Shown here piece by piece: positions 24,114 through 34,145 of a stretch of DNA of 64,000 nt. The number at the start of each line of letters is the position of its first letter. Position 1 is the first letter of the stretch. Position numbers and translations under genes: made by a program. The notes under the pieces were generated by a model. It was not told the DNA's origin. It searched no databases and saw only the letters and a list, made by a program, of their open reading frames with translations. The DNA is from Streptomyces caniscabiei (lineage in GTDB: Bacteria; Actinomycetota; Actinomycetes; Streptomycetales; Streptomycetaceae): NCBI RefSeq assembly GCF_014930365.1, contig NZ_JABXWI010000025.1, forward strand, positions 50,455 through 114,454, written 5' to 3'.

Positions 24114-24544
24114 CGACCCCCAGCTCCCTGGAGCGTCCCACCGGAGTGCCCTTCGCCCGGCGTCTGGCCGCCCGTCTCGTACTCCTGCCCGCCCTCGCGC
24201 TGTCGCTGTTGCCCCCGCGCCGCATCCGCGCCGTGCTCGAACTCCTCCGCCGCGGAGCCGCCCCGGCCCCCGCCGCGCGGGCCAGGGGGGCACGGGACGC
24301 GATGTGCGCCGTCAGCCTGCGCTGCGCCGGGCCGAAGGGCTGCCTGCCCCGGTCCCTGGGGGCCGCCCTGCTGTGCCGGCTCGGCGGGACCTGGCCGACG
24401 TGGTGCACCGGAGTGCGCGTCGTGCCTCCCTTCACCGCGCACGCCTGGATCGAGGCGGACGGCCACCCCGTGGACGAGGGCGTGCCGGACGACTACTTCA
24501 CCCGGCTCATCGTCGTCCCCGCCTCGAACCGAACGGCCCGATGA
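24110..24544 (+). CDS. Lasso leader peptidase, transglutaminase-like (LasB2/B protein)
   Basis: A 144-residue cysteine protease of the lasso B2 family. The catalytic triad reads as Cys in GCLPRSLGAALLC, His in FTAHAWIEADG and Asp in PVDEGV. The N-terminus has a hydrophobic stretch (RLVLLPALALSLLPPRRIR). It cleaves the leader between Thr-Gly and Leu1 with the help of the RRE protein. It overlaps both neighbours by 4 bp. Confidence 0.92.
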   Translation: MTTPSSLERPTGVPFARRLAARLVLLPALALSLLPPRRIRAVLELLRRGAAPAPAARARGARDAMCAVSLRCAGPKGCLPRSLGAALLCRLGGTWPTWCTGVRVVPPFTAHAWIEADGHPVDEGVPDDYFTRLIVVPASNRTAR

Positions 24545-26550
24545 GCGACAGCTCCGACGACACCTCCGGTCACAGCCCAGGCGGCGGCTCCGAGGGCCAC
24601 GACCACGCCGTGTCCGGGGGCGACCGCTCCACCCGCGCCGCCGTCCTCACCCTGTTCCGGCTCACCGTCGGCCACCGGGCGTCCATCGCCGTCGCCTCGG
24701 CGCTCACCCTCGCGGGCTCGGCGCTGGGGCTGGCGCAGCCACTCGTCGCGAAACAGGTCGTGGACGTCAGCGGGCGCGGCCAGGCGGTGTGGACACTGCT
24801 GCTGCTCCTCGCCGTCCTGTTCGGCGCCGAAGCGGCGACCGGTGCGGTGGGGCGCTTCGTCCTGGAGCGCACGGGCGAGGGCGTCGTACGACAGCTGCGG
24901 CACAGCCTGGTGGCACGGCTGCTCCGGCTGGAGATGCGGGAGCACGACCGGCACCGCGGTGGCGATCTGATCTCCCGGGTGACCGTCGACACCACGCTGC
25001 TCCGGGAGGTCGTCTCACAGGCCCTGGTCGACCTGGTGACCGGGGCCCTCGTCGCGGCCGGCGCGATCGCCCTCATGGTGTGGATCGACGCCCTGCTGCT
25101 GCTCCTGGTCGCGGCGACGGTCGGTGCCGCCGCCGTGGTGGTGGCGTCACTGCTGAAGGGCATCCGGGCCGCCTCCGAGCGACTGCAGTCGTCCATCGGC
25201 GCGATCGCCGCCGACCTGGAGCGCGCGCTCGGCGCCCTGCCGATGGTCCGGGTGCACCGGGCCGAGGAGCGGGAGGCCCGGCGTATCGGTGAGCGGGTCG
25301 AGGCGGCGTACGACGCGGGGGTGCGGACCGCGAAGCTCGCGTCGGTGATGAGCCCGGCGGTCGAACTCGCCGTCCAGGGGTCCTTCCTGCTCGTCCTGGT
25401 CATCGGCGGCCTGCGGGTCAGCGGCGACAGCAACTCCCTCGGTGACCTGGTCGCCTTCCTGCTGTACGCCTCCTATCTGGTCCTGCCCCTGTCCTCGGTC
25501 TTCCGCGCGGTCGGCCTGATCCAGCGCGGCATGGGGGCCTACGAACGCATCGAGCGGGCACTGTCCCTCCCGGCGGAGCCGGTGGAGCCCTCGGAGTCCG
25601 TGAGGCTTCCGGTGTCGGTGGTGTCGGTGGTGTCGGTGGAGCGTCCGTCGACGGCCGAGCGGGTGCGGGTGTCCGACCCCGCCGTGCGGGCCAGGCCGCG
25701 CGAGGAACCCGCGCTCGCACTGCGGGGCCTCACCTTCGGCTACGACCCCGACCGGCCGGTGCTGCGCGGCGTGACCTTCACAGTGCCCCGCCGGCACCAG
25801 ACCGCTCTGGTCGGCCGGTCGGGAGCCGGGAAGAGCACGATCTTCGCCCTGGTGGCCAGGTTCTACGAACCGGACTCCGGGGCTCTTCTCTTCGACGGGC
25901 GGCCCGCCGCCGAGCTGACCCGCGCCGAGTGCCGGGCGCGGATCGCCGTCGTCGACCAGAACACCCATGTGGTCCACGGAACGCTGTGGGACAACATCAC
26001 CTACGCCGTGCCCGACGCCACCGAGGCCGACGTGCGACGCGTCGTCGAACTCGCCCAGCTCGACGACGTCGTACGGCGGCTGCCCGACGGCCTGTCCGGG
26101 CTGCTCGGCGAGCGCGGCAACACCCTCTCGGGAGGCGAGCGCCAGCGCGTCGCCCTGGCCCGGGCCCTGCTCGCCCGTCCTCAGCTGCTCCTCCTCGACG
26201 AACCCACCTCGCACCTCGACGCCATCAACGAGACCGCGCTCGCCACCGTGATGAGGGACGTGGCCCGGGAATGCGCCCTCCTGGTGATCGCACACCGGCT
26301 CTCCACCGTCCAGCACGCCGACCAGATCGTCGTCCTGGACGACGGCCGCACCAGCGCCTGCGGCACGCACGACGAGCTGCTCGCCGGCAGCGCCATGTAC
26401 CGCGACCTGGCAGCCGGGCAGATGCTCCGCCCGCCCTCCTCCCCTGATGCCCCATCGCCCCTCGGGCGTGTTCTGGACGGGACGGACGGGACGGGCGGCT
26501 CGGACGGAGTGGGCGGGGCGGGCGACGGACTGCGGATCGTCCGACGGTGA
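24541..26550 (+). CDS. ABC transporter, lasso peptide exporter (LasD/D protein)
   Basis: A 669-residue fused exporter. An N-terminal transmembrane domain (about residues 35-330, six predicted helices) is followed by an ATPase domain with Walker A GRSGAGKS (~424), signature LSGGERQ (~529), Walker B LLLLDEP (~550) and an H-loop in VIAHRLS. The linker near residue 357 contains a small tandem repeat (VSVVSVVSVE; GGTGTCGGT units). The tail after residue ~640 is Gly/Asp-rich. It overlaps the protease gene by 4 bp and ends the lasso operon. It likely exports and gives immunity to the mature peptide. Confidence 0.92.
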   Translation: MSDSSDDTSGHSPGGGSEGHDHAVSGGDRSTRAAVLTLFRLTVGHRASIAVASALTLAGSALGLAQPLVAKQVVDVSGRGQAVWTLLLLLAVLFGAEAATGAVGRFVLERTGEGVVRQLRHSLVARLLRLEMREHDRHRGGDLISRVTVDTTLLREVVSQALVDLVTGALVAAGAIALMVWIDALLLLLVAATVGAAAVVVASLLKGIRAASERLQSSIGAIAADLERALGALPMVRVHRAEEREARRIGERVEAAYDAGVRTAKLASVMSPAVELAVQGSFLLVLVIGGLRVSGDSNSLGDLVAFLLYASYLVLPLSSVFRAVGLIQRGMGAYERIERALSLPAEPVEPSESVRLPVSVVSVVSVERPSTAERVRVSDPAVRARPREEPALALRGLTFGYDPDRPVLRGVTFTVPRRHQTALVGRSGAGKSTIFALVARFYEPDSGALLFDGRPAAELTRAECRARIAVVDQNTHVVHGTLWDNITYAVPDATEADVRRVVELAQLDDVVRRLPDGLSGLLGERGNTLSGGERQRVALARALLARPQLLLLDEPTSHLDAINETALATVMRDVARECALLVIAHRLSTVQHADQIVVLDDGRTSACGTHDELLAGSAMYRDLAAGQMLRPPSSPDAPSPLGRVLDGTDGTGGSDGVGGAGDGLRIVRR

Positions 26551-26696
26551 CAGCTCAAGGGCCTGGGCCGGGCGTTTTCGTTCGGATGGCGCACACGGCG
26601 ACCGAATGTCACGCTATGTAATTTCTCTATCGTCCGACTGTAATGATCAGGTCCGTGGGTCGCCTCGGGATTCCCTCCCGTGCCTGGAGCTGACGC

Positions 26697-29600
26697 ATGC
26701 CCCGCAGCCGGTTCCCTCTCGTCCTCCTCGTCGTCGGCTCCGTTCTGACGACCTTGCTGGGTGCGCAGGCCCCGGTCCGTGCGAACGGACCGGACGGAGG
26801 AGGGTCCGGCAGGGCGGTGCCCGCTCCCGTGTGGCAGGGCGAACCCGGACGGCATCCGGGCGGGCTGCTCCCGTCCGGAGAGCCGTTGCCCCACCGGCTG
26901 CCCCCTGCCTCGGGTACGAGGGACGCTGCCATGGACCGGGCCGAGGGCCCACCGCGCGGGGCGACCTACTTCGCGCCCACGACCCCCCTGCGCTGGGGCC
27001 CCGGCGACAGAGCCGACGTGCCGGTCACGGTGACTGACACGGGCCGACAGCCCTGGCGGGCCCAGGACATCGCCCTCGGCGTGCGGTGGTACCGGCCGGA
27101 CGGCTCGGAGTACACCTACCGGCGGGGCGAACGGCCGGTGGAGCATCTGGCCGCGCTCCCCGAGGACTTGGCGCCGGGCGAGTCCGCCGAGGTGCGGGCC
27201 GACGTACGGGCCCCCTCTCTGCCCGGCTCCTCGGCGGCCCGTACCTCGCTGTTCCTCGCCTGGGACCTGTACGACCGGCGCAGTGGAACGTGGCTGTCGG
27301 AGGCCGAGCCTCCGACAGCGCGGGTGGGCCAGGCGCGGGAGCGGGTCGTCGTCGAGCGTCCCGGCTCCGACCACCTGGGGCTGGAGCGGTTCTACCAATA
27401 CACCCGCGCCGAGGCCGGTGTCGGTGCCGGGATCGCCGTCAACGCGGCCGGCGGCAACGCGGCGACGAGCTGGAACCTGTTCGCCCACCCGAGCCTCGGC
27501 CCCGCCGCCTTCCTGCGGCTGACCCACAACACTCAGGACGCCTCCGACACGGTCGCCGGCCCCGGCTGGTCGGTGTCGGCCTCCACGCTCACCCGCCTCG
27601 GGTCACCGCTGCACTTCGCAGGGGGGCCGCACGGCGTGCCGGGCTTCCCGAAGTCCGTGCACCTGATCGACGGGGACGGCACGGGGCACACGTTCCGGCT
27701 CGACCGCCACGGCAGTGCCGACTCCCGCGACTGGGACTACGCCCACCCGGCGGGCGTGCACTTCCATCTCCAGCGCACCCGTGGCGTTCCGGACCGGCGC
27801 TGGGTGTTCACTCGGCCAGACCGTACCCAGTTCTTCTTCTCCGCACAGGGGCGGCCGACCGCCGTCGTCGACCGCAACGGCAACACCCTCCGCTTCCACT
27901 ACGGGGGCGGGGACGGGTTCTTGGTGCCCCCCGTTCTGCGCCGGGTGACCGACGCGTCCGGGCGCCGGGTCCTGACCCTGGAGTACGGCGACGGTGGCGA
28001 CGGCGGGTACGGGGGCGTGGCGGTACGGCGGCTGGTGTCCGTCACCGATGTGCACGGGCGGCGGGTGGAGTTCTCGTACGGCAGGGGCGGGTCGCTGCGC
28101 GAGGTCACGGACGCCGCCGGGTCGGGCGTGGCCCGCTCGCTGGTCTTCGCCTACGACCGGTCCTCCGACGGCACACCCCGGCTGACCGGGGTCACGGACC
28201 CGAAGGGCGGGCGCACGCGCATCGGTTACGAGGAGAGGCGCGAGCGGGAGGGAGTGCGCGCCGGCGCGGCGGGCGTAGGCGCGGTGGCGGGCGCGGGCGC
28301 GGCCCATGGCCGGGTGACGACGATCACCGACCGCCTGGGCGGCGTCACCCGCCTCGACCGAACTGCCGGGGGCCATCGCGACGGGAGCGCCAAGGGGCAC
28401 GACGACCGGGGTGCGAAGGCGCAGGCGGGCGTGCGAGGCCACGACGACCGGCGCACGAAGGGCCGCTGGACCACCGTCACCGATGCCACCGGTGAGCGCA
28501 CCGCCTTCCGCCTCGACGGCTTCGGCCGAGCCGTGGAGTCCCGCAACGCCAAGGGCGAGGCGACCAGGCTGGCTTGGGACGCCGACAACAACGTGCGGCG
28601 CCTGGAGGAGCCGGGCGGGGCGGTGACGACCTGGCGCTACGACCAGCGCACCGGCTATCCGCTCGAGATCACCGGCCCGTTGGAGAACGCCCAGGACCCC
28701 GAGGACCGTGCCTCCACCGGCCTGACCTACCGCACCGCGCTGCGCGGCCATGTCGCCGATCTGGTGGAGAAGGTCTCGCCGGAGGGCCGCCGTTGGACGT
28801 TCGGCGTCGACGGGTACGGCAACGTCGTCTCGGTGACCGACCCACGGGGCAACACCGGGGAGGCCGACGGCAAGGGGGCCGGATCGGAGAGATCACGGGG
28901 GCCGCGCAGGGCGCCGTACACCTCGTACAACGTCTACGACGACCGCGGACGCCTGCTGGAGAGCACCGATCCGCGCGGCCATGCCACCCGCTTCGCGGAG
29001 TACGGCCCCACCGGCCACCCGGCACGGGCGATCGACGCGCTGGGGCACCGGACCCGCTTCCGATACGACGCCGTCGGCGCCGTCACGGCCGTCACCGATG
29101 CCAAGGGCCGCACCAGCCGCTACGAGTACGACCTGCTGGGCCGCCCGCTCGGCGCGGTGCTGCCGCGTGACCTCGGCGCGGAGGACGAGGACAAGCGATG
29201 GATCCGCGTCCCCGCACCCGCGTACGACGCCAACGACAACGTCGTACGCGCCATCGACCCCAACGACGCGGTCACGACGGCCACTTACAACGCCGCCGAC
29301 CGCCTGCTCAGCGTCACCGATCCCCGCGACACCCCCGACGGCCCCCAGCGCACCACCCGTTACGCCTACGACCGCGTGGGCAACCGCGTCGCCGCGACCA
29401 CTCCGCGCGGCCACCGCAGCGTCTTCCTCTACGACGAGCTGCACCGCCTGATCGAGACCACGGATCCGCTTCAGGGCCGTACGACGTATGTGTACGACCG
29501 GGCAGGAAACGTCGCGTCGGTCACCCGGCCGCGCACGAACGCCAAGGCCGAGCAGGCCGATCGTGGCCATAGCCAGGGCCGTGGCCGCGCCCGGGTCCGC

Positions 29601-32600
29601 CCGCCCGTCCCCGACCAGCGGTTCACGTACGATCTGGCGCACCAGATCAGCGCCGTCACCGACGCCGAGGGCAACGTGGTGCGCAACGGCTACGACCGCG
29701 ACGGCCATCTGATCTCCGTCACCGACCAGTGCGGGGCGACGACGAGGACGCGACTGGACGCGGTCGGCGCGCCCGTGGAGATCCGGGCCCCGCACCGCCT
29801 GGGCGACGAACGCCGCTTCGACTGTTCCTGTCCTGAGGGACAGAACTGCGAGGTGCCCGAGGAGCGGATCAAGTACCGGACGACGCGCTACGCGTACGAC
29901 GAGGCCGGCAACCGGACGAAGATCTTCACGCCCCGCTCGGTCGCGGAGAATGACGAGGACCTGGCGCAGGAGACGGTCTACGACGCCCTGAACCGGGTCT
30001 CCGAGCAGATCCTGCCGCACGACCCGAAGGACCCCGACCTCAAGGACCGGCAGCGCGTCACGAATGTCTACGACGAGGTCGGGCAGCTCACCGAGGTGCA
30101 CACGCCGCCGTCGGGGAAGTCCACCGACCGGAGCGTCACCCGCCACACCTACTTCGACGACGGCCTGCTCCGCCGCAGCACCGACCCCTGGCAGATCCGC
30201 ACCGACTACTCCTACGACCCGGTGGGCAACCAGATCAGCCGCACCCTCACCGGTGACGGCGGTGGCGCGAACCGCACGATGAGCTGGGAGTACTACCCGG
30301 ACGGCAAGCTGAGGCGGCATCGCGACTCCGGCACCCCGGCGAGCCGCGAGACCGTCCTCACCGACAACTCCGACACGGGCCGCACGACCCCCACCGGCCG
30401 GTGGACGCTGGAGAAGGCCGACCCCGACCAGAACCCGGACGTCTTCGGCACGGACTACCACACACACCCCGCCGAGGACCGCTCCGCCTCCTTCGCCTGG
30501 AACCTCGCGGTGCCGAGCGACGGAACGTACCGGGTGCTGGCCCGCTGGCCCCACCACGACCGGGACGGCAAGCGGGGTGGCCGCGGGGAGTTCGTGATCC
30601 CGCACGAGGACGGCCGGGCGACGACCGTCGCCGTGGATCAGAGCACTGCCTCCGGTGGTGCGGAGGGCGGGGGCGGGTGGCGGGAACTGGGCCGGTTCGC
30701 GTTCAAGGCGGGTGAGCAGTACGCGGTCACGCTGGCGGGCGCGGAGGAGACCGCAGGGCGGTTGGTGCTCGCCGACGCGGTGGAGCTGGTCAGGACGGAG
30801 ACGGAGCCCGGGGCGAAGCGTGACGCCGCGGACGACGAAGCGCGTGAGTACCACTACGGCTACGACCCCGACGGCCTGGTGACCCGCATCGCCGAGGGCC
30901 CGCAGCCGGAGCCGTCCCGCACCTGGACCGTCACCAACGACCCGTTGGGACGCCCATCCGCGGTGGAGGAACGGGCGCGGGGCGACGAGACCCCACGCAC
31001 GGCCCAGTTCACGTACGACCCCGACGGCAACCTCACCGACCACCAGGTGACGGCGGCGGGCCGTGACCCGGAGACCTCCCACTACACGTACAACACCCTC
31101 GGCCTGCTCTCGGAGGCGCTGACCAAGGGCCCCTCCACGGACGGCGACGAGAAGAAGACCACCTTCACCTGGTGGCCCACCGGCCGCATCAACCGCCAGA
31201 CCAAGGACAACGGCAACACCGTCGACCACTGGCACTACCTCGACGGCGCGCTGGCGGTGCAGGAGGAGAAGAAGGACGGCGGCGGCGGGGCCCTGGTCTC
31301 CCGCCACGAGATCGACTACGACCCCGACGGCAACCGCACCCGTGACGCCTCGCTCAAGATGGACGCCGACGACCATGGGCGCACGCTGGACACGGTGGCG
31401 ACGTACACGTACGACGCGCGCAACCGCAGCACCGAGGTCAAGAAGGTGGACGGGAACGGCGGCCCGGACCGCACCGAGACCTACCGCTACGACCAGAACA
31501 ACAACGTCGTCGAGCAGGAGGTCGGTGGGGTCGAGTCCGTCTTCGACTTCGACCGGGACAGACTCCTGTCGTCGACCGCCGGGGGCGTCGCATCCTCCTA
31601 CCTGTACGACGTGTACGGCCGCCTCTCCCAGGTCACGACCGGTGGCGACCCTGCCCAGAAGAACGTCTACGACGGCTTCGACCGCCTGATCGAACACCGC
31701 ACGCCGAAGGCGCGAGGTGGCCCGACGTCGCTCGTCACCCGCCACACGTACGACGCCTTCGACCGCCGTACGAGCACGACGACGGACGCGGGCGGCGGCG
31801 ACAAGGAACGGACGACCGACTTCCACTACTTGGGGCTGGGCGAGCAGCTCCTCACGGAGGAGAAGGACGGCAAGCTCAGCAAGGCGTACCAGTACGGCCC
31901 GGCGGGCGAACGCCTCTCCCAGGTCACCTTCGACACGGAGGGCACGAAGGACCCCGACACGGTCTTCTTCGGCTACGGCCCCCACAACGACGTCGAACAC
32001 GTCACGGACGACAGCGGCGACACGAAGGCGACCTACGGCTACACGGCATACGGGCAGGCGGACGAGAAGTCCTTCACGGGCATCGACAAGCCTTCGTCGT
32101 CGGCCGACCCCACCTCGGAGCCCTTCAACTTCTACCGCTTCAACTCCCGCCGCTGGGACGGCGGTTCGGGCACGTACGACATGGGCTTCCGGGACTACAA
32201 CCCCGGGCTGAACCAGTTCCTGTCCCGCGACATGTACAACGGCGCCCTGTCCGACCTGAACCTCTCCACGGACCCCTGGACCCAGAACCGCTACGGCTTC
32301 GCCGGCGGCAACCCGATCAGCAACGTGGAACTGGACGGCCACCTGTTCGGCATGTCGTGGAGCGAGCTCGCGCACACGGTACTGGACGTGGTGGGCATGG
32401 TCCCGGTGGTCGGCGAGATCGCCGACGTCGCCAACGGGGTGCTGTACCTGGCGGAGGGCAACTACGTCGAGGCGGGGCTGTCGCTCTCCTCCGCGATCCC
32501 GGTGGTGGGCAACGCGATCGGCGCGGCGAAGCTGGCGCGGAAGGCGGGGGAATTCGCGGACGAGGCGGTGGACGCGGGGCAGGCGTTGAACAAGGGGGGG

Positions 32601-33437
32601 AAGGCGGACGATGCGGGGGCAGCCGGTACGTCGGGAACCCCTGCGACCCCGGCTCAGCCTCGGGCGGCGGAGGGCGCCTCCTGCCCCCTCCCGTCGAGCT
32701 TCGTCCCCGGCACCCGCGTCCTCATGGCCGACGGCGCCACCAAGCCCATCGAGGCCGTGCGCAAGGGCGACCGGGTCATGGCCGCCCAGCCGGGCGACGA
32801 GAGGCCACTGGCCCGCGAGGTGACCGCCACGATCACGAGCGCGGGGGAGAAGGAACTGGTCCGGGTGACCGTCGACACCGACGGGGCGAAGGGCGACCGG
32901 ACCAGCACGCTGACGGCCACGGGGAACCATCCGTTCTGGGTGCGGAACACCGGCCGGTGGACCAAGGCCGTTGAGCTCGCCGTTGGGCAGTGGTTGCGAA
33001 CGTCAGCGGGTACGTATGTGCAGGTCGCGGCGGTCGAGGGCAGTAGGCGAAGCGCCCGGGTCCACAACCTCACCGTCAGGGACGCGCATACGTACTATGT
33101 GCTGGCGGGTGAGACACCGGTCCTCGTCCACAATTCGAACCCCTGTGGTCCCCTCGAACCGGAATCAGTGAACATCGCCCAGCACTCGGCGCAACGGGCA
33201 GCAGCGGGTGACGGATCGCATTATGTGCGAGGTATCGACCCGAGGGCCACAGCCGAGTACGTAGACGGAGTCCTCACGGGTGATGTTCCCAATCTGCAAG
33301 TCAGGTACCTGAAGAGAGGGCGCGTGGGGTACTGGGACCCTGACAAGGGGGCCGTGGTCATCGAGGATCCCAGTACGCAGGGGGGAACGGTTTTCACACC
33401 CAAGACTGGAAAGAAGTACTTTGACGAACTCGAGTGA
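26697..33437 (+). CDS. Secreted YD-repeat/Rhs polymorphic toxin with golvesin-like and Hint domains
   Basis: A 2246-residue secreted protein. A signal peptide (residues ~1-29, FPLVLLVVGSVLTTLLGAQAPVRA) precedes an N-terminal beta region. From ~320 to ~1960 there are many YD repeats (RYDAVGAVTAVTDAKGR and similar) that form the Rhs shell. A golvesin-like insert interrupts them at ~1237-1365 (YRVLARWPHH, ELGRFAFKAGEQYAVTLAG). The Rhs core ends with FRDYNPGLNQFLSRD and NRYGFAGGNP. A Hint autoprocessing domain follows (~1996-2146: CPLPSSFVPGTRVLMADG ... TYYVLAGETPVLVHN). The last ~95 residues are an unassigned toxin (HSAQRAAAGDGSHYVRGIDPR; YWDPDKGAVVIEDP). The next gene is probably the immunity protein. 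Confidence 0.88.
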   Translation: MPRSRFPLVLLVVGSVLTTLLGAQAPVRANGPDGGGSGRAVPAPVWQGEPGRHPGGLLPSGEPLPHRLPPASGTRDAAMDRAEGPPRGATYFAPTTPLRWGPGDRADVPVTVTDTGRQPWRAQDIALGVRWYRPDGSEYTYRRGERPVEHLAALPEDLAPGESAEVRADVRAPSLPGSSAARTSLFLAWDLYDRRSGTWLSEAEPPTARVGQARERVVVERPGSDHLGLERFYQYTRAEAGVGAGIAVNAAGGNAATSWNLFAHPSLGPAAFLRLTHNTQDASDTVAGPGWSVSASTLTRLGSPLHFAGGPHGVPGFPKSVHLIDGDGTGHTFRLDRHGSADSRDWDYAHPAGVHFHLQRTRGVPDRRWVFTRPDRTQFFFSAQGRPTAVVDRNGNTLRFHYGGGDGFLVPPVLRRVTDASGRRVLTLEYGDGGDGGYGGVAVRRLVSVTDVHGRRVEFSYGRGGSLREVTDAAGSGVARSLVFAYDRSSDGTPRLTGVTDPKGGRTRIGYEERREREGVRAGAAGVGAVAGAGAAHGRVTTITDRLGGVTRLDRTAGGHRDGSAKGHDDRGAKAQAGVRGHDDRRTKGRWTTVTDATGERTAFRLDGFGRAVESRNAKGEATRLAWDADNNVRRLEEPGGAVTTWRYDQRTGYPLEITGPLENAQDPEDRASTGLTYRTALRGHVADLVEKVSPEGRRWTFGVDGYGNVVSVTDPRGNTGEADGKGAGSERSRGPRRAPYTSYNVYDDRGRLLESTDPRGHATRFAEYGPTGHPARAIDALGHRTRFRYDAVGAVTAVTDAKGRTSRYEYDLLGRPLGAVLPRDLGAEDEDKRWIRVPAPAYDANDNVVRAIDPNDAVTTATYNAADRLLSVTDPRDTPDGPQRTTRYAYDRVGNRVAATTPRGHRSVFLYDELHRLIETTDPLQGRTTYVYDRAGNVASVTRPRTNAKAEQADRGHSQGRGRARVRPPVPDQRFTYDLAHQISAVTDAEGNVVRNGYDRDGHLISVTDQCGATTRTRLDAVGAPVEIRAPHRLGDERRFDCSCPEGQNCEVPEERIKYRTTRYAYDEAGNRTKIFTPRSVAENDEDLAQETVYDALNRVSEQILPHDPKDPDLKDRQRVTNVYDEVGQLTEVHTPPSGKSTDRSVTRHTYFDDGLLRRSTDPWQIRTDYSYDPVGNQISRTLTGDGGGANRTMSWEYYPDGKLRRHRDSGTPASRETVLTDNSDTGRTTPTGRWTLEKADPDQNPDVFGTDYHTHPAEDRSASFAWNLAVPSDGTYRVLARWPHHDRDGKRGGRGEFVIPHEDGRATTVAVDQSTASGGAEGGGGWRELGRFAFKAGEQYAVTLAGAEETAGRLVLADAVELVRTETEPGAKRDAADDEAREYHYGYDPDGLVTRIAEGPQPEPSRTWTVTNDPLGRPSAVEERARGDETPRTAQFTYDPDGNLTDHQVTAAGRDPETSHYTYNTLGLLSEALTKGPSTDGDEKKTTFTWWPTGRINRQTKDNGNTVDHWHYLDGALAVQEEKKDGGGGALVSRHEIDYDPDGNRTRDASLKMDADDHGRTLDTVATYTYDARNRSTEVKKVDGNGGPDRTETYRYDQNNNVVEQEVGGVESVFDFDRDRLLSSTAGGVASSYLYDVYGRLSQVTTGGDPAQKNVYDGFDRLIEHRTPKARGGPTSLVTRHTYDAFDRRTSTTTDAGGGDKERTTDFHYLGLGEQLLTEEKDGKLSKAYQYGPAGERLSQVTFDTEGTKDPDTVFFGYGPHNDVEHVTDDSGDTKATYGYTAYGQADEKSFTGIDKPSSSADPTSEPFNFYRFNSRRWDGGSGTYDMGFRDYNPGLNQFLSRDMYNGALSDLNLSTDPWTQNRYGFAGGNPISNVELDGHLFGMSWSELAHTVLDVVGMVPVVGEIADVANGVLYLAEGNYVEAGLSLSSAIPVVGNAIGAAKLARKAGEFADEAVDAGQALNKGGKADDAGAAGTSGTPATPAQPRAAEGASCPLPSSFVPGTRVLMADGATKPIEAVRKGDRVMAAQPGDERPLAREVTATITSAGEKELVRVTVDTDGAKGDRTSTLTATGNHPFWVRNTGRWTKAVELAVGQWLRTSAGTYVQVAAVEGSRRSARVHNLTVRDAHTYYVLAGETPVLVHNSNPCGPLEPESVNIAQHSAQRAAAGDGSHYVRGIDPRATAEYVDGVLTGDVPNLQVRYLKRGRVGYWDPDKGAVVIEDPSTQGGTVFTPKTGKKYFDELE

Positions 33438-33849
33438 CTCCACGAACTGGAGAGTTGACGAATTCGGCGGGATTCTGGAAATTAGTCCGGAGCGGTTCGC
33501 AATCGTCTTCCAGGTTGCCAAGGAGCTGCCGAACATTTCGGACCGAGTGATCCACTCCCAAGGGTGCACGCGTGCGGATGCGGACGACTTCCTGCGCATC
33601 CTCCGTCTGACGCGGGGTGAAATCGACCAGGCCACGGCCAACGTCCGACTCCGCGTGATTTCGGAAAGCCGTGAGCAGCCGCTCCTCAATGCAGAATCGG
33701 CAATCGAGATCGTGGCTGCCCCGGAGGACATCATGAAGTGGCGGCGCATGCTCGAAGCAGCCTGTGCGTCGCTGGGGCCCGACGAATTGTTCTTGCGGAG
33801 TGGTTACCGTGAGGAGGAAGTGAGAGAGGTGCTCGATTTCCTGATGTGA
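33421..33849 (+). CDS. Candidate immunity protein of the Rhs toxin
   Basis: A 142-residue acidic cytoplasmic protein with no family I recognise. It starts with TTG at 33421, inside the last 17 bases of the toxin gene, and GGAAAGAAG lies just upstream. No later in-frame start has comparable support. The overlap, size, lack of a signal peptide and position directly after a polymorphic toxin are the usual hallmarks of an immunity gene. Segments of note are RLTRGEIDQATANVRLRVISE and DELFLRSGYREEEVREVLDFL. A role as immunity protein is inferred from position. Confidence 0.7.
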   Translation: MTNSSDSTNWRVDEFGGILEISPERFAIVFQVAKELPNISDRVIHSQGCTRADADDFLRILRLTRGEIDQATANVRLRVISESREQPLLNAESAIEIVAAPEDIMKWRRMLEAACASLGPDELFLRSGYREEEVREVLDFLM

Positions 33850-34145
33850 GAGTTCTGCCTGCCCGTCCCGTCGGTGACCGGCGGCGCGAAACGGCGCAGG
33901 GCTTGCTTGGCCATGACGGGCTCGGTTGGTCTCATTCCAGAGTCCTGACAACTGCGGGAGGTGGCTCGTGCGTGAATGTGGGCGAGGTCAGCCATTCGCC
34001 TCGGTCCGCGTGCGCCTGCGGCCGGGATCGTGATTCCGTCCAAGCAGGGATCTTGGCTGTTGTCACAGGCCTGGCACGTGCGGTGCCCCCTGAGATGTGC
34101 GGGCGGCCAAACCCACGTCGAGCATCCACCGTTGAGGGGTCTGCC

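Noticed and set aside
28893..32930. 1345-residue open frame on the minus strand
   Set aside because: It is antisense to the Rhs gene and only reflects the high GC and repeated codon pattern of YD repeats; it has no start signal or recognisable domain.
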